In this document: positions 15,249-23,032 of the stretch, in pieces
Layout of the letters: each line of letters starts with the position of its first letter
Numbering within the stretch: position 1 is the first letter of the stretch
Source of the DNA: Shimia sp049116215
Lineage (GTDB): Bacteria > Pseudomonadota > Alphaproteobacteria > Rhodobacterales > Rhodobacteraceae
Direction of reading: 5' to 3'
Length of the DNA: 64,000 nt
Assembly: GCF_049116215.1 (NCBI RefSeq)
Contig: NZ_JAGDZB010000001.1
Coordinates: 1,054,001 to 1,118,000, forward strand
Notes under the pieces: generated by a model
The model's input: the letters and a program-made list of their open reading frames with translations, nothing else
Databases searched by the model: none
What the model was told of the DNA's origin: nothing
Translations under genes and position numbers: made by a program

Positions 15249-15884
15249 TCATGTGGTGCGCGCAGTCAAAGACCCCACGATCATGCGGAACGGCACAAGC
15301 GCAAGCAGTGCGAGCGAAAGTTTTACGCACCAATCGGCAAAGCCCAGGCTCACCCAAAGTGGCACCACAGGGCCCGCGCCCAGAAGCGGCAGCATTTCGC
15401 CCGCCCAGCTCACATCGTTGCTTGGTTCGATGACCGAGAGTGCGCCGCTGAAGGCAACAGTGAAGAAAATAGCTGTATCCACAGAGGAGCCGATCAGGGT
15501 CGAGGCCAAAGGCGCCCGCCACCACGCGCCCTCGCGCAGCCGATCAAAGATAGCAACATCAAGCAGTTGCGCCGTCAGGAACGCCAGGCCGGAGCCAATT
15601 GCAATGCGCAATGTCACGGCAGGATAGGTGAAGCCGTCGCCTTGCAACATGATCTTGGTACCAATGAAGGAACAGATCACACCTACGATGAAACCGGCAA
15701 AAACCACTTTTCGTGCGGCAGGCGCACCATAAACGCGGTTCATCACGTCGGTCACAAGAAAGGCGAGAGGATAGGTGAACGCCCCCCAGGTCAGCCACTG
15801 ACCAAAGAGGAATTGCACAAGAATATTGGAGGCTACAACAATGGCAGCCATGGCAATGATGCCAGGAAGATAGGTCGTTTTCAT
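15249..15884 (-). CDS. Queuosine precursor transporter, VUT/YhhQ family
   Basis: A 211-residue inner-membrane protein with about six helices. The segment FTYPLAFLVTDVMNRVYG carries the family signature, and later FLTAQLLDVAIFDRL and ASTLIGSSVDTAIFF match YhhQ-type proteins that import preQ0/preQ1 for queuosine in tRNA. The start is ATG 15884. It lies downstream of a GC-rich hairpin at 15907-15956, possibly regulatory. No queuosine biosynthesis genes are in the window, which suits salvage. Confidence 0.88.
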   Translation of the reverse strand: MKTTYLPGIIAMAAIVVASNILVQFLFGQWLTWGAFTYPLAFLVTDVMNRVYGAPAARKVVFAGFIVGVICSFIGTKIMLQGDGFTYPAVTLRIAIGSGLAFLTAQLLDVAIFDRLREGAWWRAPLASTLIGSSVDTAIFFTVAFSGALSVIEPSNDVSWAGEMLPLLGAGPVVPLWVSLGFADWCVKLSLALLALVPFRMIVGSLTARTT

Positions 15885-15906
15885 TTGTCTGAGCCCGTTT
15901 TGTCAA

Positions 15907-15956
15907 GGTAGCGGCGACTTGGCCCCGCGACCGTCGCGGGACGGGGCGCTCCTACC
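15907..15956 (-). promoter_or_regulatory. GC-rich structured leader or terminator upstream of the VUT transporter gene
   Basis: Between two minus-strand genes. CCCGCGAC/GTCGCGGG (15924-15931 with 15933-15940) makes a tight hairpin, and GGTAG/CTACC (15907-15911 with 15952-15956) closes an outer stem. GGCCCCG can instead pair with CGGGGC. There is no T-run. It could end the phytase-like transcript or control the transporter; it does not match a preQ1 riboswitch consensus that I can recall. Confidence 0.4.
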
Positions 15957-15980
15957 GCGCGTCGTTTGGCAAATCAAGCT

Positions 15981-16883
15981 TTATTGAGGGATCGCGTATT
16001 CCACGATCTCGGTGCGCTGGATCAAACGGAAATTATCATCTGAGATCATTGTTAGCCGGATACGACCCAAATCATCGCGCCAGACCGCCAGTCCTTCGAG
16101 GTTGTCGTGAATGCCTATGCCTTTGCGCAACAACAGTTTTTCATCACTGACCGTGTTGCGTTCCACAGCGAAACTACGCACCCGAACCCGAAAGCCCAGA
16201 CCATTGAATCCCCGCTCCAAAAGGTACAATCGTCCGTCCGGCCCAAAATCCGCGCCCACAGGCTGAAACTGTTTCTCGCGCGGCAAGGTAAAGGCTTTCT
16301 TCCATTGGCCTTTCTTCAACGTGAAGACTTGGGCCACGCTTGCATCGCCAAGCGGTTGCTCGGGAATCGCAAAAATCTTGCCCCAATTGTTGATCGCCAA
16401 AGCTTCAAAACCGCCGTTCACTTTCATCCGGTTGAACGCTTTGCGCCAAGGCATACCCTGTGCCTTGGCTCCCGGTTGGGCAAACCGGTTGAGGCGGTGT
16501 TTTCCCTCAAAGGACACCACAAGTTTGCCGTCCGTCTGAAGCACCAGACCTTCGCTGTCGCGCAATCCCGCCTTTTTGGGGAAGGTGCCCGTGGTGTCCA
16601 ACACCCGAAAGGCTTCAGCGTCCTCAACACTGGAAACAGCTCCATCGTTGCGGCGCAATGTGCCGGTTACAAACATCCCGCGATCGGAAATGGCCACCAT
16701 CTCGCGACCGTCGCGAGACAGCTCGATGCCGGAAAATCCGCCAAACCACCCGTCGTGCAGGCGCCATGTATAAGTCGAAACATGCTCTGCCAGATCATCG
16801 GGCGCGCCGCTTTTGCTGTGGCTCGCCAACACTCCAACACTGAGCACACACGCCGCTACGGCGATTGCAAAACTGCGACGCAT
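15981..16883 (-). CDS. Secreted phytase-like esterase domain protein
   Basis: A 300-residue exported protein with a signal peptide (residues 1-20). The rest looks like the beta-propeller family annotated as esterase-like activity of phytase: FGGFSGIELSRDGREMVAISDRG near the start, LRDSEGLVL, GGFEALAI, and LEGLAVW at the end carry the repeating S/E-GL/AL pattern. True activity is unknown for most members. It overlaps the upstream mepA gene by 28 bases and has no clear ribosome-binding site, so it probably depends on translational coupling. Confidence 0.8.
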   Translation of the reverse strand: MRRSFAIAVAACVLSVGVLASHSKSGAPDDLAEHVSTYTWRLHDGWFGGFSGIELSRDGREMVAISDRGMFVTGTLRRNDGAVSSVEDAEAFRVLDTTGTFPKKAGLRDSEGLVLQTDGKLVVSFEGKHRLNRFAQPGAKAQGMPWRKAFNRMKVNGGFEALAINNWGKIFAIPEQPLGDASVAQVFTLKKGQWKKAFTLPREKQFQPVGADFGPDGRLYLLERGFNGLGFRVRVRSFAVERNTVSDEKLLLRKGIGIHDNLEGLAVWRDDLGRIRLTMISDDNFRLIQRTEIVEYAIPQ

Positions 16884-17773
16884 TGTTGTGGAAGGTCCGT
16901 CATCTGAAGTTCACGTCGTGGTTTTGGCTTGGGCGCATTGGGATCTGGGGGCGGTGGGAACAGTATATCCTGCACCCACTGTCTCGCATCATCACAGCCA
17001 TCGCCCTTGGGCGGCGGATCTTGGTTCACGCACCCTGTGGTGCCATCTGGACAGTTCAGCCGCACATGAAAATGATAGTGGTGCCCCCACCATGGCCGGA
17101 TTTTTCGCAGCCACGCGCGGTCGCCTTTGGCATCGTCACACATCTGCACCTTGGCGCCGGGGAAGACAAAAATTCGCGCTGTCCGAGGGTCACTTGCGGC
17201 TGCTTTCAGGATCTCATGATGCTGCTTGGTCCAACTGCTGTTGACGTAAGCGCCTCGTTCGCGCCGCATAGAAATCGAGGAAATGCTCTCCCGTTCGGCT
17301 GGTGTCAGGTTCAGCCGGTTCGCAGGCAGCATCCAGATATCGATGTCCAGTCCCAATTGATGCGAGCGGTGTCCGGTCAACATCGGTCCCCCGCGCGGCT
17401 GGCTTATGTCCCCAATGTAAAGCCCGTTCCAGCCAGGCTGCTTCGCAGCTTTGGCGGATAGGTCTTTGATATATGAGATGGTTTCGGGATGGCCCCAATT
17501 CCGGTTGCGCGACAGCCGCATGGCTTGCCAGGTTGGGCCAGTTTCCGGCAGCATATCTCCCCCGGCCAGACAACCTTTGGAATAGCCGCCAAACGGGGCG
17601 CTGCTTTGTTGCGAGGCGACAGGTTTGGCGCCAAAAAGCTGCTTGGCTTGAATGCCCTGCATGCTTGCCGGGACTTGTTGCTGGGTCGACACCGCAACTG
17701 TGCGCTCCGGTGCCTCGTTCTTACACGCCGCAAGCCCAATCAGGGCCAGTACAGTTAAGACGCGGTAGCCCAT
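16856..17773 (-). CDS. mepA: Penicillin-insensitive murein endopeptidase, lipoprotein form
   Basis: A 305-residue zinc LAS-family peptidase that cuts D-Ala-meso-DAP crosslinks in peptidoglycan. The metal and active-site regions are GHRSHQLGLDIDIW and HYHFHVRLNCPDG; the conserved cysteines around them are present (KGCLAGG, CVNQDPPPKGDGCDD). The N-terminus has a lipobox (LAAC, C17), so it is probably lipid-anchored in the periplasm, unlike E. coli MepA. It overlaps the MFS gene upstream and the phytase-like gene downstream, giving a compact three-gene minus-strand unit. Confidence 0.93.
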   Translation of the reverse strand: MGYRVLTVLALIGLAACKNEAPERTVAVSTQQQVPASMQGIQAKQLFGAKPVASQQSSAPFGGYSKGCLAGGDMLPETGPTWQAMRLSRNRNWGHPETISYIKDLSAKAAKQPGWNGLYIGDISQPRGGPMLTGHRSHQLGLDIDIWMLPANRLNLTPAERESISSISMRRERGAYVNSSWTKQHHEILKAAASDPRTARIFVFPGAKVQMCDDAKGDRAWLRKIRPWWGHHYHFHVRLNCPDGTTGCVNQDPPPKGDGCDDARQWVQDILFPPPPDPNAPKPKPRRELQMTDLPQQCVAVLQSP

Positions 17774-19107
17774 GTGTCGCTATCTCCCTTTGGGTTGACC
17801 CAGCGTAGCAGGATCAGACCCAGTAGGAAAAGAGCGATAAGCGGCGTCACGCCAATCTGCTGGCTGCCGGACATGAGCGTCACGACCCCAATCATAAAGG
17901 GTGCGATGAAAGAGGTCGCTTTGCCGGCCAATGCATAGAGCCCAAAGGATTCAGCGGTTTTGCCCGGCAGCGCCTGTCGTACCATCATAGAGCGGCTCGC
18001 CGATTGAATCACGCCACCAGCGGCCCCAATCAAGGCGCCTAGCACATAGAAAATCACGTCGGGCAGTTTGGAGGTTTCTTCCACAGCAATGCCAAACACG
18101 CTCTCGCGGCAGACGAAAACAATGGCAATGGCCACGCCACACAGTACAAAAATGCAGAAGGTAATGACAGGCTTGGGACCCATTTTTGCGTCCGCCCGTC
18201 CGCCTATCCAGGCGAAGATTGCGCCGGAAATGATCGCCAGAATGCCAAAAATACCCACATCCACCACCGACCAATTCAATACGCCTGCCGCGTAAATGCC
18301 CCCAAACGTATACATCCCGTTCAGCGCGTCGCGGTAGAACATTGAGCTGCCCAAATAGGCAAAAAGCGATGGGGTTTGTGGCAGGTTTCGAATGGTGCCC
18401 CACACTTCTTTGAGCGCGCTGGCTGTGGCCCCTTTGGGGGGCTTGGTTGGCTTCGGATCGCGTACCCACAAGAAAAACGGGATCATAAAGATTGCGTACC
18501 ACAATGCCGTCAGTGGGCCCACAAACCGCGTGCCTTCTCGTTGGCTTGCGTCAAGGCCAAAGGCCGGATCCAGACCAATCATGGTTTTGCCGCTGTCAGC
18601 GTCTTCGGCAAACAACGCCAGCATCAGCACAAGCGTGACAAGTCCACCAACATAACCAAACGCCCAGCCGTTGCCAGAAATGCGCCCCACTTCCTCCGTG
18701 GAACCAAGTTCCGGCAACATGGAATTGGTGAAGATCGTCGCAAATTCCATTCCGATCAGGCCAACGGCAAACAAAAACAGGGTTTTGTGCAGATCAAAAC
18801 TGCCGGGGGCCGCAAACCAAAGCCCAAAAGCGCCGACAACATACATTGCCGAAAACAGCCAGATCCAGCGTAGTCTGTTGCCTGAATTGTCCGCCATGGC
18901 GCCTAGGACCGGGGCTAAGATGGCAATGACAATGCCTGCTGCTGCAACGCCGAATCCCCAGGCCGCCTGCGCTTCGGCGCCATCGCCCATCAAATCTTTG
19001 ATATATGGCGCAAAAATAAAGGTGATCAGGAGGGTATTATATGGCTGGCTTGCCCAGTCAAAAAAGAACCAACCCCAAATGCGCTTACGCGCTGAAACTT
19101 CCGACAT
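17755..19107 (-). CDS. MFS transporter, UMF1 family
   Basis: A 450-residue permease with about twelve helices. The start WGWFFFDWASQPYNTLLITFIFAPY is the hallmark of the UMF1 (Vps/Atg22-like) branch, whose substrates are mostly unknown, possibly amino acids. The ATG at 19107 sits six bases after a G6 tract; an ATG two codons earlier abuts that tract and is less likely. Its 3' end overlaps mepA by 19 bases. A murein peptidase next to it hints at uptake of small peptidoglycan or amino acid products, but that is inference. Confidence 0.88.
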   Translation of the reverse strand: MSEVSARKRIWGWFFFDWASQPYNTLLITFIFAPYIKDLMGDGAEAQAAWGFGVAAAGIVIAILAPVLGAMADNSGNRLRWIWLFSAMYVVGAFGLWFAAPGSFDLHKTLFLFAVGLIGMEFATIFTNSMLPELGSTEEVGRISGNGWAFGYVGGLVTLVLMLALFAEDADSGKTMIGLDPAFGLDASQREGTRFVGPLTALWYAIFMIPFFLWVRDPKPTKPPKGATASALKEVWGTIRNLPQTPSLFAYLGSSMFYRDALNGMYTFGGIYAAGVLNWSVVDVGIFGILAIISGAIFAWIGGRADAKMGPKPVITFCIFVLCGVAIAIVFVCRESVFGIAVEETSKLPDVIFYVLGALIGAAGGVIQSASRSMMVRQALPGKTAESFGLYALAGKATSFIAPFMIGVVTLMSGSQQIGVTPLIALFLLGLILLRWVNPKGDSDTWATAS

Positions 19108-19163
19108 CCGCATCCCCCCGGACTTTGATTTACACTTAGACGGGATGTCACAACCTTAGCAAG

Positions 19164-19700
19164 TTAATCCTGCATTGGAGGCCACGGTCTGGTGGACTCT
19201 GCAGCAATCCAGTTGGCCACCCATTCTGGCGAGACCGGAGAGGTTTCCTCTCGCCCCATGGCCGCCAGAACACGATCCGGCGTCACTATGCCCGCGCGAT
19301 CCGTAACCGCGGCGCGGTACAGTGCGTGGTTGGCGCATTCGCCGTTTTGTTTCCACATGGACTGCTCCAGGTAGATAAAACGGTCATCCCAAAACACCGC
19401 TCGGCTGCGCATTTCCACTTTCTCAAACGTGCGGATGCGGCGGCGATAGCGCACCGTCGCTCCCGCCATGGTCATGCTCCATTTTTCCTGACGCAACACA
19501 GCCACCAAGCCAATGCGTTGCGCCAGCGGGATACGCCCCAAGTCAAACAGGGTCAGCGTGCGCCCGTTGTTCAACTCCATCCACAGGTCAATGTCGGACG
19601 GCCAACAGCGGTGCGCGGACACATGAGTGCCGGTCAACGGCAGCGGGGACGCGTTGCGGAATTTGATCAGCTCTTTGACCATGCGCATGATGGGATACAT
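19164..19700 (-). CDS. Hotdog-fold thioesterase-like protein
   Basis: A 178-residue protein of the 4HBT/acyl-CoA thioesterase type. The pattern SDIDLWMELNNGRTLTLFDLGRI resembles the YbgC/THEM6 core D-x-x-x-H/E-x-N-x-G, but the usual histidine is replaced here. RRIRTFEKVEMRSRAVFWDDRFIYLEQSM is the central strand region. AGGAGAG precedes the ATG. It is divergent from yggT. The acyl substrate is unknown. Confidence 0.75.
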   Translation of the reverse strand: MYPIMRMVKELIKFRNASPLPLTGTHVSAHRCWPSDIDLWMELNNGRTLTLFDLGRIPLAQRIGLVAVLRQEKWSMTMAGATVRYRRRIRTFEKVEMRSRAVFWDDRFIYLEQSMWKQNGECANHALYRAAVTDRAGIVTPDRVLAAMGREETSPVSPEWVANWIAAESTRPWPPMQD

Positions 19701-19825
19701 AAGGCTCTCCTTTGACCGTCTTTCAATGCGCTCTGCAACACATCGTCAACCGAGATTCCAGCGCAGACTTGTGCTTTGACGCAACGGTGCTTAACTGTGC
19801 CTCAATCGGAGCAAAGGAGCCTCTC

Positions 19826-20110
19826 ATGATGGCAATTTATGGCCCACTGCGGCTGATCTTGGATATCGCCTTCTTCTTTATGCTGGCACATATCATCATG
19901 AGCTGGTTGATCAATTTCCAGGTTCTGAATCTGCGCCAACCTCTGGTCTCGCAAATCTGGACCGGGCTGAACCGCCTGCTGGAGCCGATCTACGAACCGG
20001 TGCGTCGTGTGATGCCAGATACCCGCCCCTTGGATCTTGCGCCGTTGGTGGTGTTTGTCATCATCATCTCTTTGCGGGACTACATTCTACCAGCGGTTCT
20101 TCTCGGCTAA
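19826..20110 (+). CDS. YggT family small membrane protein
   Basis: A 94-residue inner-membrane protein with two helices (LILDIAFFFMLAHIIMSWLI and LAPLVVFVIIISLRDYIL) separated by the typical RLLEPIYEPVRRVMP loop. The start is the first of two adjacent ATG codons at 19826, with GGAG upstream; the longer frame from 19712 adds unrelated residues. Members are linked to osmotic tolerance or membrane organisation, but the role is unsettled. A TGGGACA/TGTCCCA inverted repeat (20146-20152 with 20171-20177) follows before recQ. Confidence 0.9.
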   Translation: MMAIYGPLRLILDIAFFFMLAHIIMSWLINFQVLNLRQPLVSQIWTGLNRLLEPIYEPVRRVMPDTRPLDLAPLVVFVIIISLRDYILPAVLLG

Positions 20111-20191
20111 CCTGCGCCTTCGGACTTGAGGCTGGCGCCCGCCTATGGGACAGTCGCGCGCAACGCAGAGTGTCCCAATAAAAGGTGAGAA

Positions 20192-22231
20192 ATGCAGGCC
20201 GCAACTACGGTTCTGAGCGATGTTTTTGGCTTTGACGCCTTCCGCCCGGGACAAGAAGAGATTGTGGACGCTGTCACCCGCGGTGACAATGTGCTTGCCA
20301 TCATGCCAACCGGCGGTGGCAAGTCGCTGTGTTATCAGTTGCCTGCGCTTATTCGTGGCGGTGTCACGGTTGTGATCTCCCCTTTGATCGCGTTGATGCG
20401 CGATCAGGTGCGGGCCTTGCGCGAGGCAGGCGTGGAGGCAGGTGCGCTGACCTCTGGCAATACAGAGGAAGAAACCGCGCAAGTTTGGGATGCTATCGAT
20501 GCCGGTCGCCTCAAACTTCTCTATATTGCGCCTGAACGGCTTGCCTCTGGCGCGGCGCTGGGCATGTTGCGCCAAATTGGAGTTGGTCTCATTGCAGTGG
20601 ATGAAGCGCACTGTGTGAGCCAGTGGGGCCATGATTTCCGGCCCGATTACCTGCGCATTGGCGAATTGCAACACGCCTTAGATGTTCCAATTGCCGCCTT
20701 CACAGCCACAGCTGACGCCGAAACCCGTGATGAAATTGTTGAACGTCTGTTTGGTGGCGCAGCGCCGCAAACTTTCCTGCATGGGTTTGACCGACCCAAT
20801 TTGCATCTGGCCTTTGCGGCCAAAGACAATCCACGAAAGCAAATCTTACAGTTTGCGGCTGCCCGAAAAGGGCAATCCGGGATTGTCTATTGCGGTACCC
20901 GCGCCAAAACGGAATCGCTGGCAAAAGCTCTGCGCGAAGACGGTCACCTGTCGCTGCATTACCACGGCGGTATGGATCCACAGGAACGCCGTGACACCGA
21001 AGTGCGATTTCAACGCGAAGATGGCCTGATTGTGGTGGCAACCGTGGCCTTTGGCATGGGGGTTGATAAACCCGACATCCGCTGGGTGGCACATGCGGAT
21101 TTGCCCAAGTCGATTGAGGCTTATTATCAAGAGATCGGTCGCGCAGGTCGCGATGGGGCGCCCGCGGAAACACTGACCTTGTTTGGCTCTGATGACATTC
21201 GTCTGCGGCGGTCGCAGATTGACGAAGGTTTGGCCCCGCCCGAACGCCGTGCCGCTGACCATGCGCGTCTCAATGCGCTACTGGGTTTGGCGGAAGCTCT
21301 GCAATGTCGTCGCCGCAACCTTTTGCAATACTTCGGAGAAACCGAGGTCACTTGTGGGAAGTGCGATCTTTGCGACACGCCCCCTGAGGTGTTTGATGGC
21401 ACCGTGGCGGTGCGCAAAGCGCTGTCGGCCATTTTGCGCACTGGCGAGTGGTTTGGCACCGGTCACCTGATCGACATTCTGCTTGGCAATGACACCGACA
21501 AAATCCGCGAGCGAGGACATGACGTCTTGCCGACCTATGGTGTTGGCACCGAGTACGACAAACGCCAATGGCAAGCGGTTTTTAGGCAAATGATGGGCCA
21601 TGACTTGGTGCGCCCCAATCCGGAACGCCACGGCGCGCTGACCATGACAGACCGGGCAAGGCCAATACTGCGGGATGAAGATACTGTGCAACTGCGCAGA
21701 GACACCATTCGCGCCACCTCGCGCAGGCCAGCTGCAAAAACTTTGGTGAGCGAAGAAAACGCCCCTTTGATGTCCGCGCTCAAAGCCAAACGCCGCGCGT
21801 TGGCAGAAGCGGCCAAGGTGCCCGCATACGTGATTTTCCCGGATCGCACCTTGGCGGAAATGGCGGAAGTGCGGCCTTCCAATTTGGATGACATGGCGCG
21901 GGTGAGTGGGGTCGGCGCAAAAAAGCTGGCCAATTACGGCGACGCCTTTTTGGAAGTGATCAATGGCGAAGCAGAGCAGATGCACCCTAGCCGCCGCAAG
22001 ATCGCGGGCCGGCAGGATGCCGACCTTTACGACTTATTGCTGGAAGCCCAATCCAAACTGCTGCGCGGCCCGGAGGGAATCGACAAGCCGATGAGCTGTT
22101 CCGCCGGGTTGTTGGCAAAAATTGCCAGCGCCAAGCCGCGTGACGCGCAAGCGATGGAACGCTTGTTGGGAGACCGGCGTGCCAATCGGTTTGGCGAGGC
22201 GTTTCTGGACGTCTTGCGAGATGCCATTTAG
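20192..22231 (+). CDS. recQ: ATP-dependent DNA helicase RecQ
   Basis: A 679-residue 3'-5' helicase that unwinds forks and recombination intermediates. Walker A is MPTGGGKS with K44; the DEAH box is D137-H140 followed by CVSQWGHDFRP, the aromatic-rich loop. The second RecA domain carries YYQEIGRAGRDG, and the zinc motif has C-x-K-C-x-x-C (TCGKCDLCD). An RQC region and one C-terminal HRDC domain (AEMAEVRPSNLDDMARVSGVGAKK) follow, then a further segment (LYDLLLEAQSKLLRG) like a second HRDC. AAGGTGAG precedes the ATG. Confidence 0.97.
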   Translation: MQAATTVLSDVFGFDAFRPGQEEIVDAVTRGDNVLAIMPTGGGKSLCYQLPALIRGGVTVVISPLIALMRDQVRALREAGVEAGALTSGNTEEETAQVWDAIDAGRLKLLYIAPERLASGAALGMLRQIGVGLIAVDEAHCVSQWGHDFRPDYLRIGELQHALDVPIAAFTATADAETRDEIVERLFGGAAPQTFLHGFDRPNLHLAFAAKDNPRKQILQFAAARKGQSGIVYCGTRAKTESLAKALREDGHLSLHYHGGMDPQERRDTEVRFQREDGLIVVATVAFGMGVDKPDIRWVAHADLPKSIEAYYQEIGRAGRDGAPAETLTLFGSDDIRLRRSQIDEGLAPPERRAADHARLNALLGLAEALQCRRRNLLQYFGETEVTCGKCDLCDTPPEVFDGTVAVRKALSAILRTGEWFGTGHLIDILLGNDTDKIRERGHDVLPTYGVGTEYDKRQWQAVFRQMMGHDLVRPNPERHGALTMTDRARPILRDEDTVQLRRDTIRATSRRPAAKTLVSEENAPLMSALKAKRRALAEAAKVPAYVIFPDRTLAEMAEVRPSNLDDMARVSGVGAKKLANYGDAFLEVINGEAEQMHPSRRKIAGRQDADLYDLLLEAQSKLLRGPEGIDKPMSCSAGLLAKIASAKPRDAQAMERLLGDRRANRFGEAFLDVLRDAI

Positions 22232-22258
22232 ACAGTTCTGAAATATGAGGAGCGCCCG

Positions 22259-23032
22259 ATGCTTGTAGTGATCTCACCCGCAAAACGTCTGAACTGGGAT
22301 CCCGTTGCGGGACCAAAAACGGAACCTGAGTTTCATGAAGACGCTGTCCGCCTGGCCAAGACCGCGCGTAACCTCACGTTGGCAGATCTGCGCAAGTTGA
22401 TGGACCTGAGCGCGGATTTAGCAAAGTTGAACCGCGATCGGTTCAAGGCGTTCGAAGCAACACCTTCGGAAGAACTGACTCGCCCGGCAGTGCATGCATT
22501 TGCCGGTGACACATATGTTGGTTTGGATGCTGCAAGCCTTGAGCAAGATGAGATGAAATGGGCACAGGATCACTTGCGGATTCTGTCTGGGCTTTACGGT
22601 GTGCTACGTCCGTTGGATGCCATGCAACCATATCGTCTGGAAATGGGCAGTCGCTTGAAGACACGACGCGGCAAATCGCTTTATGAGTACTGGCGGCAAG
22701 CGCCGGCGAAAGCTCTGCGCGCTCAGGCGGAAGAAATCAATTCTGACACATTGGTGAATTGTGCAAGTCAGGAGTATTTTGGCGCGGTCGATCTGAAGGC
22801 GCTTAAACTGCGCGTCATCACGCCGGTGTTTATGGAAGAGCGCAATGGCGAGGCAAAAATTGTCTCTTTCTTTGCCAAGAAAGCCCGCGGCAGCATGGCG
22901 CGTTACATCATTCACAACCGACTGAACGATGCCGAAGGCCTCAAGGAGTTCGACTACGGTGGATACCAATACCAGCCGGAAATGTCGGATGGTGACCGCT
23001 GGGTTTTCCTGCGCGATTATCCGGAGGCCTGA
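22259..23032 (+). CDS. yaaA: Peroxide stress protein YaaA
   Basis: A 257-residue DUF328 protein. It matches E. coli YaaA throughout: MLVVISPAKRLNW, LSGLYGVLRPLDAMQPYRLEM, INSDTLVNCASQEYF, and ISFFAKKARGSMARYIIHNRL are near-identical blocks. In E. coli it lowers free iron and oxidative damage and binds DNA. GAGGAGCGCCCG precedes the ATG, 28 bases after recQ, so both may share a transcript. Its 3' end overlaps by 16 bases the convergent kinase gene. Confidence 0.95.
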   Translation: MLVVISPAKRLNWDPVAGPKTEPEFHEDAVRLAKTARNLTLADLRKLMDLSADLAKLNRDRFKAFEATPSEELTRPAVHAFAGDTYVGLDAASLEQDEMKWAQDHLRILSGLYGVLRPLDAMQPYRLEMGSRLKTRRGKSLYEYWRQAPAKALRAQAEEINSDTLVNCASQEYFGAVDLKALKLRVITPVFMEERNGEAKIVSFFAKKARGSMARYIIHNRLNDAEGLKEFDYGGYQYQPEMSDGDRWVFLRDYPEA

